Source of the DNA: an uncultured Oscillospiraceae bacterium
Lineage (GTDB): Bacteria; Bacillota; Clostridia; Oscillospirales; Ruminococcaceae
Direction of reading: 5' to 3'
Assembly: GCA_900546885.1 (NCBI GenBank)
Contig: UREN01000042.1
Span: 1 to 18,975, forward strand
DNA length: 18,975 bases
Shown one piece after another: positions 6,590-13,387 of this stretch (the first letter of the stretch is position 1; each line of letters begins with the position of its first letter). The translations under genes were made by a program, and so were the position numbers. The notes beneath the pieces were generated by a model. The model worked only from the letters and a program-made list of their open reading frames with translations. It ran no database searches and was not told the origin of the DNA.

Positions 6590-8170
6590 ATGTGCACTGT
6601 TATGGGAACATTGGCCGCCATGCCGCGCGAAACATTCGAGCGCAGCCTGGCCCGCACCCACACCCGCGGGCCCGATGCCCAGCGCTTGCTGCCGCTTGAC
6701 GGCGGCGGGTTTCTGGGGTTTCAGCGCCTGGCTATCATGGGCCCCGGGGAAAGCGGCATGCAGCCGTTCTGCCTTGGGCCTCACACCGCGGTATGCAACG
6801 GGGAGCTGTATGGCTTTCGCGCGCAAAAGCGCGCCCTGCAGGCAAAGGGCTATTCCTTCCGCTCGGGGTCAGATTGTGAGGTGCTTCTTCCGCTGTACTT
6901 GGAATATGGCCTTGCCATGTTTGCCCGGCTGGATGCCGAGTTTGCCTGCATTTTGTATGACGGCGCGCGGCACCGCCTGATTGCCGCGCGGGACCCAATT
7001 GGCATACGCCCGTTGTTTTACGGCTACTGGAAGGGCGAGGCCGTGTTTGCCAGCGAGGCAAAAAACCTTGTGGGCCTGGTGGACGAAGTGCGCCCCTTCC
7101 CGCCCGGGCACTATTATGCGGACGGTGTGTTCACACCGTATTGTGACATCACTGCGGCCCGGCCGCACCTTGCAGACGGCGAGGAAGAGGCCTGCTGCGC
7201 CATCCGGAAAAAGCTGACGGCCGCCGTGGAAAAGCGGCTGGATGCAGATGCACCGCTGGGCTTTTTGCTTTCGGGCGGGCTGGACAGTTCGCTGGTGTGC
7301 GCCATTGCCGCCCGCAAATTGCCCGGGCCAATTCGCACATTTGCCATTGGCATGGAACACGACGCCATAGACCTGAAATATGCCCGCCAGGCAGCAGACT
7401 TTTTAGGGGCACAGCACACCGAAGTGTATATGACGCGCGAAGAGGCCATTGCTTCGCTGGACGAAGTGATTGCCGCGCTGGGCACATTTGACATCACCAC
7501 CGTGCGCGCCTCGGTGGGCATGTACCTGGTGTGCAAAGCCATCCACAGGCAAACGGATATCCGCGTGCTGCTGACAGGCGAAGTGTCGGACGAACTGTTT
7601 GGCTACAAATATACCGATTTTGCCCCCGGTCCCCAGGCCTTTGAGGCCGAGAGCCGCAAACGTGTGCGGGAACTGCACCTGTACGATGTGCTGCGGGCAG
7701 ACCGCTGCATTTCCTCCAACAGCCTGGAGGCGCGCGTGCCATTTGGCGACCTGGATTTTGTTCGCTATGTCATGCACCTGGACCCCAGGCTGAAAATGAA
7801 CACCCATCAGAAAGGTAAATACCTTCTGCGCAAGGCATTTGCGCAGGGCGATTATCTGCCTGAAGCCATTCTTTGGCGCGAAAAAGCCGCGTTCAGCGAT
7901 GCGGTGGGCCACAGCCTTGCCGATGATTTGAAGGCCTATGCGGAAAGCGTGTATTCCGATGAGTCATTTGCACAGGGAAAAAGCCGGTATTCCCATGTGC
8001 CGCCCTTTACAAAAGAAGCTTTGCTGTACCGCGATATTTTTGAGAAACATTACCCCGGCCAGGGTGAGATGATCCCCGCTTTCTGGATGCCAAACCGGGA
8101 ATGGCCTGGCTGCGACGTGACGGACCCCTCCGCCCGTGTGCTGGCAAACTACGGTGCCAGCGGCCTGTAA
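6590..8170 (+). CDS. asnB: Asparagine synthetase, glutamine-hydrolysing
   Basis: The enzyme makes asparagine from aspartate, glutamine and ATP in the cytoplasm. At 526 residues it is slightly shorter than the E. coli enzyme (554). The N-terminal class II glutaminase domain begins with Met-Cys, giving the catalytic Cys after Met removal, and carries RGPDA (26-30) and CNGELYG (69-75). The synthetase domain has the ATP-pyrophosphatase loop SGGLDSS at 228-234 and LLTGEVSDELFGYKY around 327-341. The start is fixed by the Cys at position 2 and by AGAGAGGGG eight bases upstream. The gene is the only one behind the Asn T-box leader, so it should be switched on when tRNA-Asn is uncharged. A shared hairpin terminator follows the stop. 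Confidence 0.96.
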   Translation: MCTVMGTLAAMPRETFERSLARTHTRGPDAQRLLPLDGGGFLGFQRLAIMGPGESGMQPFCLGPHTAVCNGELYGFRAQKRALQAKGYSFRSGSDCEVLLPLYLEYGLAMFARLDAEFACILYDGARHRLIAARDPIGIRPLFYGYWKGEAVFASEAKNLVGLVDEVRPFPPGHYYADGVFTPYCDITAARPHLADGEEEACCAIRKKLTAAVEKRLDADAPLGFLLSGGLDSSLVCAIAARKLPGPIRTFAIGMEHDAIDLKYARQAADFLGAQHTEVYMTREEAIASLDEVIAALGTFDITTVRASVGMYLVCKAIHRQTDIRVLLTGEVSDELFGYKYTDFAPGPQAFEAESRKRVRELHLYDVLRADRCISSNSLEARVPFGDLDFVRYVMHLDPRLKMNTHQKGKYLLRKAFAQGDYLPEAILWREKAAFSDAVGHSLADDLKAYAESVYSDESFAQGKSRYSHVPPFTKEALLYRDIFEKHYPGQGEMIPAFWMPNREWPGCDVTDPSARVLANYGASGL

Positions 8171-8191
8171 ACGGGCCCTGCCGCGCGCAGA

Positions 8192-8217
8192 AAAGGCGCC
8201 CTTTCAAGGGCGCCTTT
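8192..8217. terminator. Bidirectional terminator between asnB and the NPKTG protein
   Basis: AAAGGCGCCCTT at 8192-8203 pairs with AAGGGCGCCTTT at 8206-8217. The A and T flanks make it usable from both sides, and the two flanking genes converge on it. Confidence 0.85.
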
Positions 8218-8236
8218 CTGTATGGTTAAGCTGGAA

Positions 8237-9928
8237 TTACAGGTTAACGCCCGTTTTGGGGTTGGCCTTGCCGGTGGAGGGTGCCGCCGGTGTGGTGGGC
8301 GCTTGCGCCTGCTTTTCTATTGTGACAGAGCCGGTTGCCTCGCCCAGCGTATAAATTGCTTTCAGCGTATGGCTTCCCACAGAGAGTTTTTCCATCACCG
8401 ATGCCTTCACCGTAATCACTACACTGCCGTTCTTCACCGTGTAGTCGGTATCTTTCACCAGCTTGGTGCCGTCGATATAGAAATCCACAAACTGGTCCAC
8501 GGAACCGTTCAGCGTAAATACGGCGTCTTTCTGCGTGCCAAGCGTATAGCTGGCCGGGCCGGAGATGAACTGATAGGTGACAGCTGCCTGCTCGCCCGAA
8601 GGTTTGTTGCCGCTGATGGATGCCTCTTCGCCAATATTCTGCAGCTTGCCGTCGTCCGTGTTCTTGATGCTGCCCTGGTTGACAATAGCACCCTTGTTTT
8701 CCACGGTGCCCTCGTTTTTCAGCTCGGTACCTTCAGGGATGGTGAGTTTTGTGCCTTCCAGCTTCAGCGTCTCGCCTGCCGGAACGGTGAACTCGCTTAC
8801 TTTCGCACCAGTGGCAGGCTCAAAAGCTGCCGCTGTCATGGGCAGCGCATCGCCCTGCTTGTTAACTGCAACGTTGCCCACTTCCGCCGTATACTGGCCG
8901 GGTTTCGATTTGATGTTGGGCGTGATGACCGCATTGGCCACCTGGACGTTTGCATCCAGGTTCCAAGCAATAGACCCTGTCACGCCAGAGCCGTCCACTG
9001 TGCCGGAATCTGAGCCAAAGCACCCCGGCGCTGCGCCGGTATAAAAATTGGTGATGCTGCCGCCGTTGACATTCACCACAGCGCTGCCCACAAAGCCGCG
9101 GTTTGTGGCCGCCATATCGGTGATATTCGCATTGTTCAGCGTCACTTCGCAGCTGCCTGTCTCGCCGTTGATGCCGCCGAGGTACAGGGCATTCACACTG
9201 CTGTTTGTAACCGTGAGGCTGCCGCTGTTCACTTTTGTGCTGCCGCCGCCGCCCACGCCCAGCAGGGGGATGTTCTGGCTGCCCGTCACCACAATCTCCA
9301 CACGCTTTGCCACCGCCTGCGTGTCCATGGTTCCGTTTTCAATGTCGCGGGTGCCCTCGCTTCCGTGGCCCCACACACCGCCGTTCACATAGGGGTCAAG
9401 CCCGTCAAAATTCACACCGTCCAGCGTGAGGGACACCGTGCCGTTGACACAGGCGTTGTCATACCCGCCGCCGGCAATATAGTTGACGACCTTTGCATCG
9501 CCCGAGATACGCATGGTCACGTCGCCCGTCACTGTGGCCAAGGGCGCCTTTGCCTTTGCCCCCAGGTTGCCGCCTATAAGGTTGCGAACCGTGCCGCCCG
9601 TCATGGTGATGCTTGTGCTGGGCACCGACACCGGTGCCGTCCTGCCGTCGCTGCCGCCGTACACAGTGGCCTTCGTAGAGACGCCCACATATTTGGTGAC
9701 GCCACCCGACACCCAGGAGATATAGGCGTCTTCGCCCTCGTTGAGGTCGCCGAGGGTTGTTTCTTGCCCGCCCTGCGGCGCTGCGGCCGTAATGGTGATG
9801 GGGGTGCCATTGGCAAAGAATGTGTCGCCGCTGCCCGTGGGTTCAGCCGCACCTTCTGCAAACACAGGCACAGCAAACAGCGCCATGGCAAGGCACAGCG
9901 CAATGCATACCGCCAAAAAACGTTTCAT
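8237..9928 (-). CDS. Secreted repeat protein with X2-like domain and C-terminal NPKTG
   Basis: I do not recognise a named family for the whole 563-residue protein. Residues 1-24 form a classical signal peptide with an AxA-like end (VPVFA before EGAA). Residues 40-360 are rich in Gly, Thr, Asn and Val with recurring GG-turns, as in surface beta-helix proteins. Residues 394-423 hold short repeats (GTELKNEGTVENKGAIVNQG) suggesting stacked beta-strands. Residues 466-536 resemble the X2 immunoglobulin-like domain, with DFYIDGTKL, DTDYTVKNGSVVITV and LSVGSHTLKAIY. A Pro/Ala/Thr linker then ends in NPKTG (556-560) and only VNL. NPKTG looks like a sortase motif, yet the usual hydrophobic and charged tail is missing. 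The ATG at 9928 follows GGAGG by seven bases. It is divergent from an XRE regulator. A surface or extracellular role is likely; ligand unknown. Confidence 0.85.
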   Translation of the reverse strand: MKRFLAVCIALCLAMALFAVPVFAEGAAEPTGSGDTFFANGTPITITAAAPQGGQETTLGDLNEGEDAYISWVSGGVTKYVGVSTKATVYGGSDGRTAPVSVPSTSITMTGGTVRNLIGGNLGAKAKAPLATVTGDVTMRISGDAKVVNYIAGGGYDNACVNGTVSLTLDGVNFDGLDPYVNGGVWGHGSEGTRDIENGTMDTQAVAKRVEIVVTGSQNIPLLGVGGGGSTKVNSGSLTVTNSSVNALYLGGINGETGSCEVTLNNANITDMAATNRGFVGSAVVNVNGGSITNFYTGAAPGCFGSDSGTVDGSGVTGSIAWNLDANVQVANAVITPNIKSKPGQYTAEVGNVAVNKQGDALPMTAAAFEPATGAKVSEFTVPAGETLKLEGTKLTIPEGTELKNEGTVENKGAIVNQGSIKNTDDGKLQNIGEEASISGNKPSGEQAAVTYQFISGPASYTLGTQKDAVFTLNGSVDQFVDFYIDGTKLVKDTDYTVKNGSVVITVKASVMEKLSVGSHTLKAIYTLGEATGSVTIEKQAQAPTTPAAPSTGKANPKTGVNL

Positions 9929-9989
9929 TGTTATTCCTCCCGAAACATGGTGGCCTGCCCGCATGCGGCGGCAGGCTTATCTACCCCTT

Positions 9990-10017
9990 AGTCTACTATA
10001 ATGGCAGCAAATGTCAA
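9990..10017 (-). promoter_or_regulatory. Probable promoter for the NPKTG secreted protein
   Basis: On the minus strand a perfect TTGACA (10017-10012) precedes TAGACT (9995-9990) by 16 bp. A better-looking TATAGT lies in between but only 11 bp from the -35. The leader to the ATG at 9928 is about 55 bases. The region from about 10018 to 10110 is markedly AT-rich compared with the flanking genes. Confidence 0.5.
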
Positions 10018-10134
10018 GTTAATTTTCACATTTTGTAAATTTAAATGTGCAGAATTAAAACTTTAATATTATTTTTGCAACTAAAATCGCTTAACAAGAA
10101 AGCTATGATGTACATAGACAGGGGGGTAAACCAT

Positions 10135-10449
10135 ATGTTCGGAGAGCGTTTGCAGCAACTGCGCAGCCAGCGTGATATGAAACAGGCCGTGCTGGCAAAG
10201 CGCCTGGGCGTATCGCGCAGTGCCATCAACGCATGGGAAAACGGCATTTCTTTTCCCTCGCTTGCCAATTTGTTCGAATTGTGCCATGTGTTTGGCACCA
10301 CACCAGATTATTTGCTTGGTTTTTCTTCAGAGCACTGTGTGGATATCAGCGCCCTCACACCCAGCCAACAGGAAATGGTGGTGCGGCTGATTCATTGTTT
10401 TGAAGAACAGAACGACATGCAGAAGGGAAAGGCCGCCGCTTCTGTATAA
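10135..10449 (+). CDS. XRE-family helix-turn-helix regulator
   Basis: This is a small cytoplasmic DNA-binding protein of 104 residues. Residues 3-60 form a Cro/CI-type helix-turn-helix: FGERLQQLRSQRDMKQAVLAKRLGVSRSAINAWENG, then a fourth helix and the typical FGTTPDYLLGF ending. The C-terminal 40 residues are short and hydrophilic, with no sensor or peptidase domain. The ATG at 10135 follows GGGGGGT at 10121-10127; the open frame extends 30 codons upstream but without a ribosome site. A -10-like TATGAT lies at 10104-10109 without a good -35. The gene is alone, divergent from the secreted NPKTG protein, and ends in a strong hairpin. Control of its own promoter or of the divergent gene is possible but is inference. 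Confidence 0.93.
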   Translation: MFGERLQQLRSQRDMKQAVLAKRLGVSRSAINAWENGISFPSLANLFELCHVFGTTPDYLLGFSSEHCVDISALTPSQQEMVVRLIHCFEEQNDMQKGKAAASV

Positions 10450-10456
10450 GGCAGGA

Positions 10457-10493
10457 AAAGCGGGGCGCTGTGTTGCACACAGCGCCCCGCTTT
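10457..10493. terminator. 17-bp-stem terminator between XRE gene and rlmH
   Basis: Arms at 10457-10473 and 10477-10493 are perfectly complementary over 17 bp with a TGC loop. A-tract and T-tract ends make it bidirectional, and the flanking genes converge on it. An AT-rich stretch (10494-10536) separates it from the rlmH stop. Confidence 0.9.
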
Positions 10494-10536
10494 ACGTTTT
10501 GTATTTTTTATTTTTCAATTTATACAAACAGTATAT

Positions 10537-11022
10537 TCATTTGTGATACCGCTTGCCTGCATGGATGCAGCAGGCGCGGTACAGCTGTTCCAGCAGCATC
10601 ACGCGGGCAAGCTGATGCGGAAAGGTCATTTCGCTCATGGAAAGGCGCAGGGCGGCGGCCTGCTTCACCTGAGGCGAAAGCCCGTGGGAAGAGCCGATGG
10701 CAAACGCCGCGCAGGAAACGCCCGACACCGCCCATTCGGAAAGCCGGTGCGCCAGCGCCTCGCTGGAAAGCTGCCTGCCCTCTACGCAAAGCGCCGTCAG
10801 CACGGCCCCCTTGGGCACCGCGGCCAAAATGGCTTTTCCCTCTTTTTCCAGCGCCTTTTCTATCACGGCAGGGCTTGCATTTTTTTCGGCAATGGCCTCT
10901 TCCGCCAGCTCTATCACATGCACCTTGCAAAAGGCGCTCAGCCGCTTTTCGTATTCGGCGGCTGCCTGCCGGAAATAAGCGGCATTCAGCTTGCCCACCG
11001 CGACCACTGTCATGTTCAGCAT
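10537..11022 (-). CDS. rlmH: 23S rRNA pseudouridine-1915 N3-methyltransferase
   Basis: RlmH methylates pseudouridine 1915 in helix 69 of 23S rRNA, using S-adenosylmethionine, on assembled ribosomes. The 161-residue product has the usual SPOUT-methyltransferase length. The C-terminal half holds the family pattern: AFAIGSSHGLSPQV, then LSMSEMTFPHQLARVMLLEQLYRA and the invariant C-terminal YHK. The SAM loop reads IGSSHG where many homologues have IGGA-G, which looks like a natural variant. The ATG at 11022 (MLNMTVVAVGKL) is placed correctly after GAAAGGGG; a second ATG at 11013 is an alternative. The longer open frame upstream overlaps the MBL gene and is rejected. Only 13 bases separate it from the upstream MBL gene, so the two are probably co-transcribed, an arrangement familiar in Firmicutes. 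Confidence 0.95.
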   Translation of the reverse strand: MLNMTVVAVGKLNAAYFRQAAAEYEKRLSAFCKVHVIELAEEAIAEKNASPAVIEKALEKEGKAILAAVPKGAVLTALCVEGRQLSSEALAHRLSEWAVSGVSCAAFAIGSSHGLSPQVKQAAALRLSMSEMTFPHQLARVMLLEQLYRACCIHAGKRYHK

Positions 11023-11035
11023 TCCAATGCCCCTT

Positions 11036-11830
11036 TCAGAAATGAAACACAGGCGAAACTTCATGGCGCCGGGCCGCCTGCACCACAAGATCCGGTGCGG
11101 GCGCGGCGCCGCTTTGCAAAAGCGCCGCCTGCACGCTTTGCAGCGCCAGGGCCGGGGCATTGTTTTCCTGGCTGATATGGCACAGCGAAAAGCGCTTGCA
11201 GCCCGCAGCCATCAGCTTGGCAAGGGTGGCTGCGCATTCCTCGTTGCACAGGTGCCCTTTTTTGGAGGCAATGCGCGTTTTCAGGTAATAGGGGTACGGG
11301 CCGTGCATCAGCATGTGCAGGTCGTAATTTGCCTCCAGCGCCACCATGTCTGCCAGGTACAAATTGGCCAGCACCTCGTCTGAAACATAGCCAAGGTCTG
11401 TTGCAATGGCCAGGGTTTTGCCCTGTGGGGTGCGCACGCGGAAGCCGCAGCAATCGGCCGAATCGTGGCTGGTGGAAAAGCTTTGCACGGCAAAGCCCCC
11501 CACGTCTACCTCGCCGCACCCGTCTGTGGGCACCAGCTGTGTGCCGGGGGGCACACAGCCGCGCCGTGCCAGGGCCTGCAGTGTGGCCCGCGTGCCATAC
11601 ACCGGCACGGGGCTGTGTTTCAAAAACACCGCAAGCCCGGCCACATGGTCGGAGTGCTCGTGCGTTACCAGAATGCCGCACAGCTGTTTTGCCTGCGCGC
11701 CAAGCTGCGCCAGCGCGCGATGCGTGGCGCGCGCACTTTTCCCCATGTCTACCAGCACAAAGCGCCCGCCCTCTTCCAAAAAGGCGCAGTTTCCGGAAGA
11801 GCCGGAATACAGCGTGGTAAAGCAGGCCAT
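11036..11830 (-). CDS. MBL-fold metallohydrolase, YycJ/WalJ type
   Basis: This is a 264-residue cytoplasmic metallo-beta-lactamase-fold protein. The metal motif THEHSDH lies at residues 56-62, after a GSSGNCAFLEEGGRFVLVDMG opening typical of the YycJ/WalJ group. Further metal ligands are expected in DLGYVSDE and the C-terminal LCHISQENN region. In low-GC Firmicutes WalJ is linked to the WalKR cell-wall system and cell division; its true substrate is not settled, and DNA exonuclease activity has been proposed for relatives. No WalKR genes are visible here. The ATG at 11830 follows AAGGGGGGG. rlmH follows after 13 bases. A murA terminator lies upstream, so this pair likely has its own transcription start, though I see no convincing promoter in the short gap. 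Confidence 0.9.
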   Translation of the reverse strand: MACFTTLYSGSSGNCAFLEEGGRFVLVDMGKSARATHRALAQLGAQAKQLCGILVTHEHSDHVAGLAVFLKHSPVPVYGTRATLQALARRGCVPPGTQLVPTDGCGEVDVGGFAVQSFSTSHDSADCCGFRVRTPQGKTLAIATDLGYVSDEVLANLYLADMVALEANYDLHMLMHGPYPYYLKTRIASKKGHLCNEECAATLAKLMAAGCKRFSLCHISQENNAPALALQSVQAALLQSGAAPAPDLVVQAARRHEVSPVFHF

Positions 11831-11886
11831 GGCATCGCCCCCCCTTCTGTGCCAGTTTGCTGTGCACCATCCGGTGCATAAAGAAA

Positions 11887-11910
11887 GGAAAGAGGCGTGC
11901 GCCTCTTTCC
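11887..11910 (-). terminator. murA terminator
   Basis: GGAAAGAGGC and GCCTCTTTCC form a perfect 10-bp stem around a four-base loop. Read on the minus strand it is followed by TTTCTTT. A second small inverted repeat, TGCACC/GGTGCA at 11863-11878, lies just downstream, before the MBL gene. Confidence 0.78.
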
Positions 11911-11922
11911 CGCATATGGCTT

Positions 11923-13206
11923 TTATTGTGCCCGGCGCAGCGGAAGATCCGGCTTTTCCACCCTGCGGATATCCGCGCCCAGGCCGCGCAGTTTTTCAGC
12001 AATATCTTCGTACCCGCGCTCGATATGGCTGATCTCGGTGATCTCTGACACACCGTTTGCAGCCAGCGCCGCCATCACCATGGCCGCACCGGCGCGAAGG
12101 TCTGTTGCGCGCATGGGTGCAGGCAGCAGCTCGTGCACGCCCTCTATCACCGCAACGCGCCCGGCCACCTGAATATTCACACCCATGCGCACCAGTTCTT
12201 CCACATAGCGGAAACGGTTTTCCCAAATGCCCTCGGTGATGATGGAAGTGCCCTTGGCAAGCGTAAGCAGCACGCTCATCAAAGGCTGCATGTCGGTGGG
12301 AAACCCCGGGTGAGGCATGGTTTTGATGTTCAGCGGCTCGATGTCGCCCGTGCGGGAAACGCGCACGGAATCGTCATATTCCTCCACATGGGCCCCGGCC
12401 TTTTCCAGCTTGGAGGTAATAGGCTCCAAGTGTTTGGGAATGACGTTTTTGATGAGCACATTGCCGCCCGTGATGGCGGCGCCCACCATATAGCTGCCGG
12501 CTTCAATCTGATCGGGAATGATGGTGTAGGTGCAGCCGTGCATGCGCCGTACGCCGTGCACCTTAATGACGTCTGTGCCTGCCCCGCGCACATCGGCCCC
12601 CATGGTGTTCAAAAAGTTCGCCACGTCCACAATATGCGGCTCTTTGGCCACGTTTTCCAGAACGGTGAGCCCGTCCGCCATAACGGCGGCCAGCATGGCG
12701 TTGATGGTGGCGCCCACCGAAACCGTGTCGAAGAAAATTTCTTCCCCGCGCAGCACCGGGGCGGACACTTCAATCATGCCGTTGTCCACCACGTCCTCGG
12801 CGCCAAGGGCCGTGAAGGCCTTCAGATGCTGGTCGATGGGGCGCGGGCCAAGGTAACACCCGCCGGGCATGGCCACGGTGCCCTTGCCGAACCGCCCCAG
12901 CAGCGCGCCCAGGAAATAATAGGACGCACGCATCTGGCGGCTCAGCTCGTCCGGCACACTGGTTGTGCAGATGTGGGAAGTATCCACCTCTGCCGTGTGC
13001 TTGTCCAGCACGCGCACCCGGGCGCCCATCGCGCTGAGGATATCCAGAGAAGCCGCCACGTCGCTGATGCTGGGCAGGTTTTCAATGATGCACTTGTCCG
13101 CAGCCAGAATGGTGGCAGGCAGAATGGCTACGGCGGCATTTTTGGCGCCGCTGATGGTCACTTCCCCTACCAGCGGCCTGCCGCCGTGAATGACAAATTT
13201 CTCCAC
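11923..13206 (-). CDS. murA: UDP-N-acetylglucosamine 1-carboxyvinyltransferase
   Basis: MurA catalyses the first committed step of peptidoglycan synthesis, moving enolpyruvate from phosphoenolpyruvate to UDP-GlcNAc in the cytoplasm. The 427-residue product matches the family length. Conserved features are SGAKNA at 19-24 (catalytic Lys and Asn), the active-site loop PGGCYLGPRPIDQH with Cys117, and the conserved AGAAMVMAALAANG segment near the C-terminus. The Cys predicts fosfomycin sensitivity, because resistant enzymes carry Asp there. The open frame extends 20 codons further, but the GTG at 13206 opens the normal MEKFVIHGG start and follows AGGAG by 10 bases. It has its own promoter at 13274-13302 and a terminator at 11887-11910. 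Firmicutes often carry two murA copies; which one this is cannot be told here. Confidence 0.97.
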   Translation of the reverse strand: MEKFVIHGGRPLVGEVTISGAKNAAVAILPATILAADKCIIENLPSISDVAASLDILSAMGARVRVLDKHTAEVDTSHICTTSVPDELSRQMRASYYFLGALLGRFGKGTVAMPGGCYLGPRPIDQHLKAFTALGAEDVVDNGMIEVSAPVLRGEEIFFDTVSVGATINAMLAAVMADGLTVLENVAKEPHIVDVANFLNTMGADVRGAGTDVIKVHGVRRMHGCTYTIIPDQIEAGSYMVGAAITGGNVLIKNVIPKHLEPITSKLEKAGAHVEEYDDSVRVSRTGDIEPLNIKTMPHPGFPTDMQPLMSVLLTLAKGTSIITEGIWENRFRYVEELVRMGVNIQVAGRVAVIEGVHELLPAPMRATDLRAGAAMVMAALAANGVSEITEISHIERGYEDIAEKLRGLGADIRRVEKPDLPLRRAQ

Positions 13207-13273
13207 GTTCCGATAACTCCTCTTCCGAGCATCACCCGGCCGGGCCGGGCTTCCCTTTTTACACAACTGTTAT

Positions 13274-13302
13274 AGTATACACTGATTTCCGCCGCTTGAA
13301 AA
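13274..13302 (-). promoter_or_regulatory. Promoter for murA
   Basis: On the minus strand TTTTCA (13302-13297) and TATACT (13279-13274) are separated by 17 bp. Transcription would start near 13267, giving a leader of about 60 bases. Confidence 0.68.
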
Positions 13303-13364
13303 GGGAATTTTCAAAAATGAATCATTTTGACAAAAGTTTACTCAATTGCGCTGGCCGCAGCAAA

Positions 13365-13387
13365 AGGCGGCAGGCGCCCGGCCGCCT
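13365..13387 (-). terminator. Hairpin overlapping the M23 peptidase stop codon
   Basis: On the minus strand AGGCGGC (13387-13381) pairs with GCCGCCT (13371-13365) around a nine-base loop, followed by TTTGC. The stem overlaps two bases of the stop codon. The T-run is short, so termination may be partial. Confidence 0.5.

Noticed and set aside
10135..10449. XRE protein as an antitoxin or phage repressor
   Set aside because: No toxin-like small gene adjoins it, and no integrase, phage or attachment sequence is visible; it stands alone.
11923..13206. MurA as a fosfomycin-resistant variant
   Set aside because: The active-site Cys (residue 117 in PGGC) is present.
12133..13275. 380-residue plus-strand frame opposite murA
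   Set aside because: Antisense shadow of murA, His/Ala/Gly-rich with no recognisable domain and no ribosome site.
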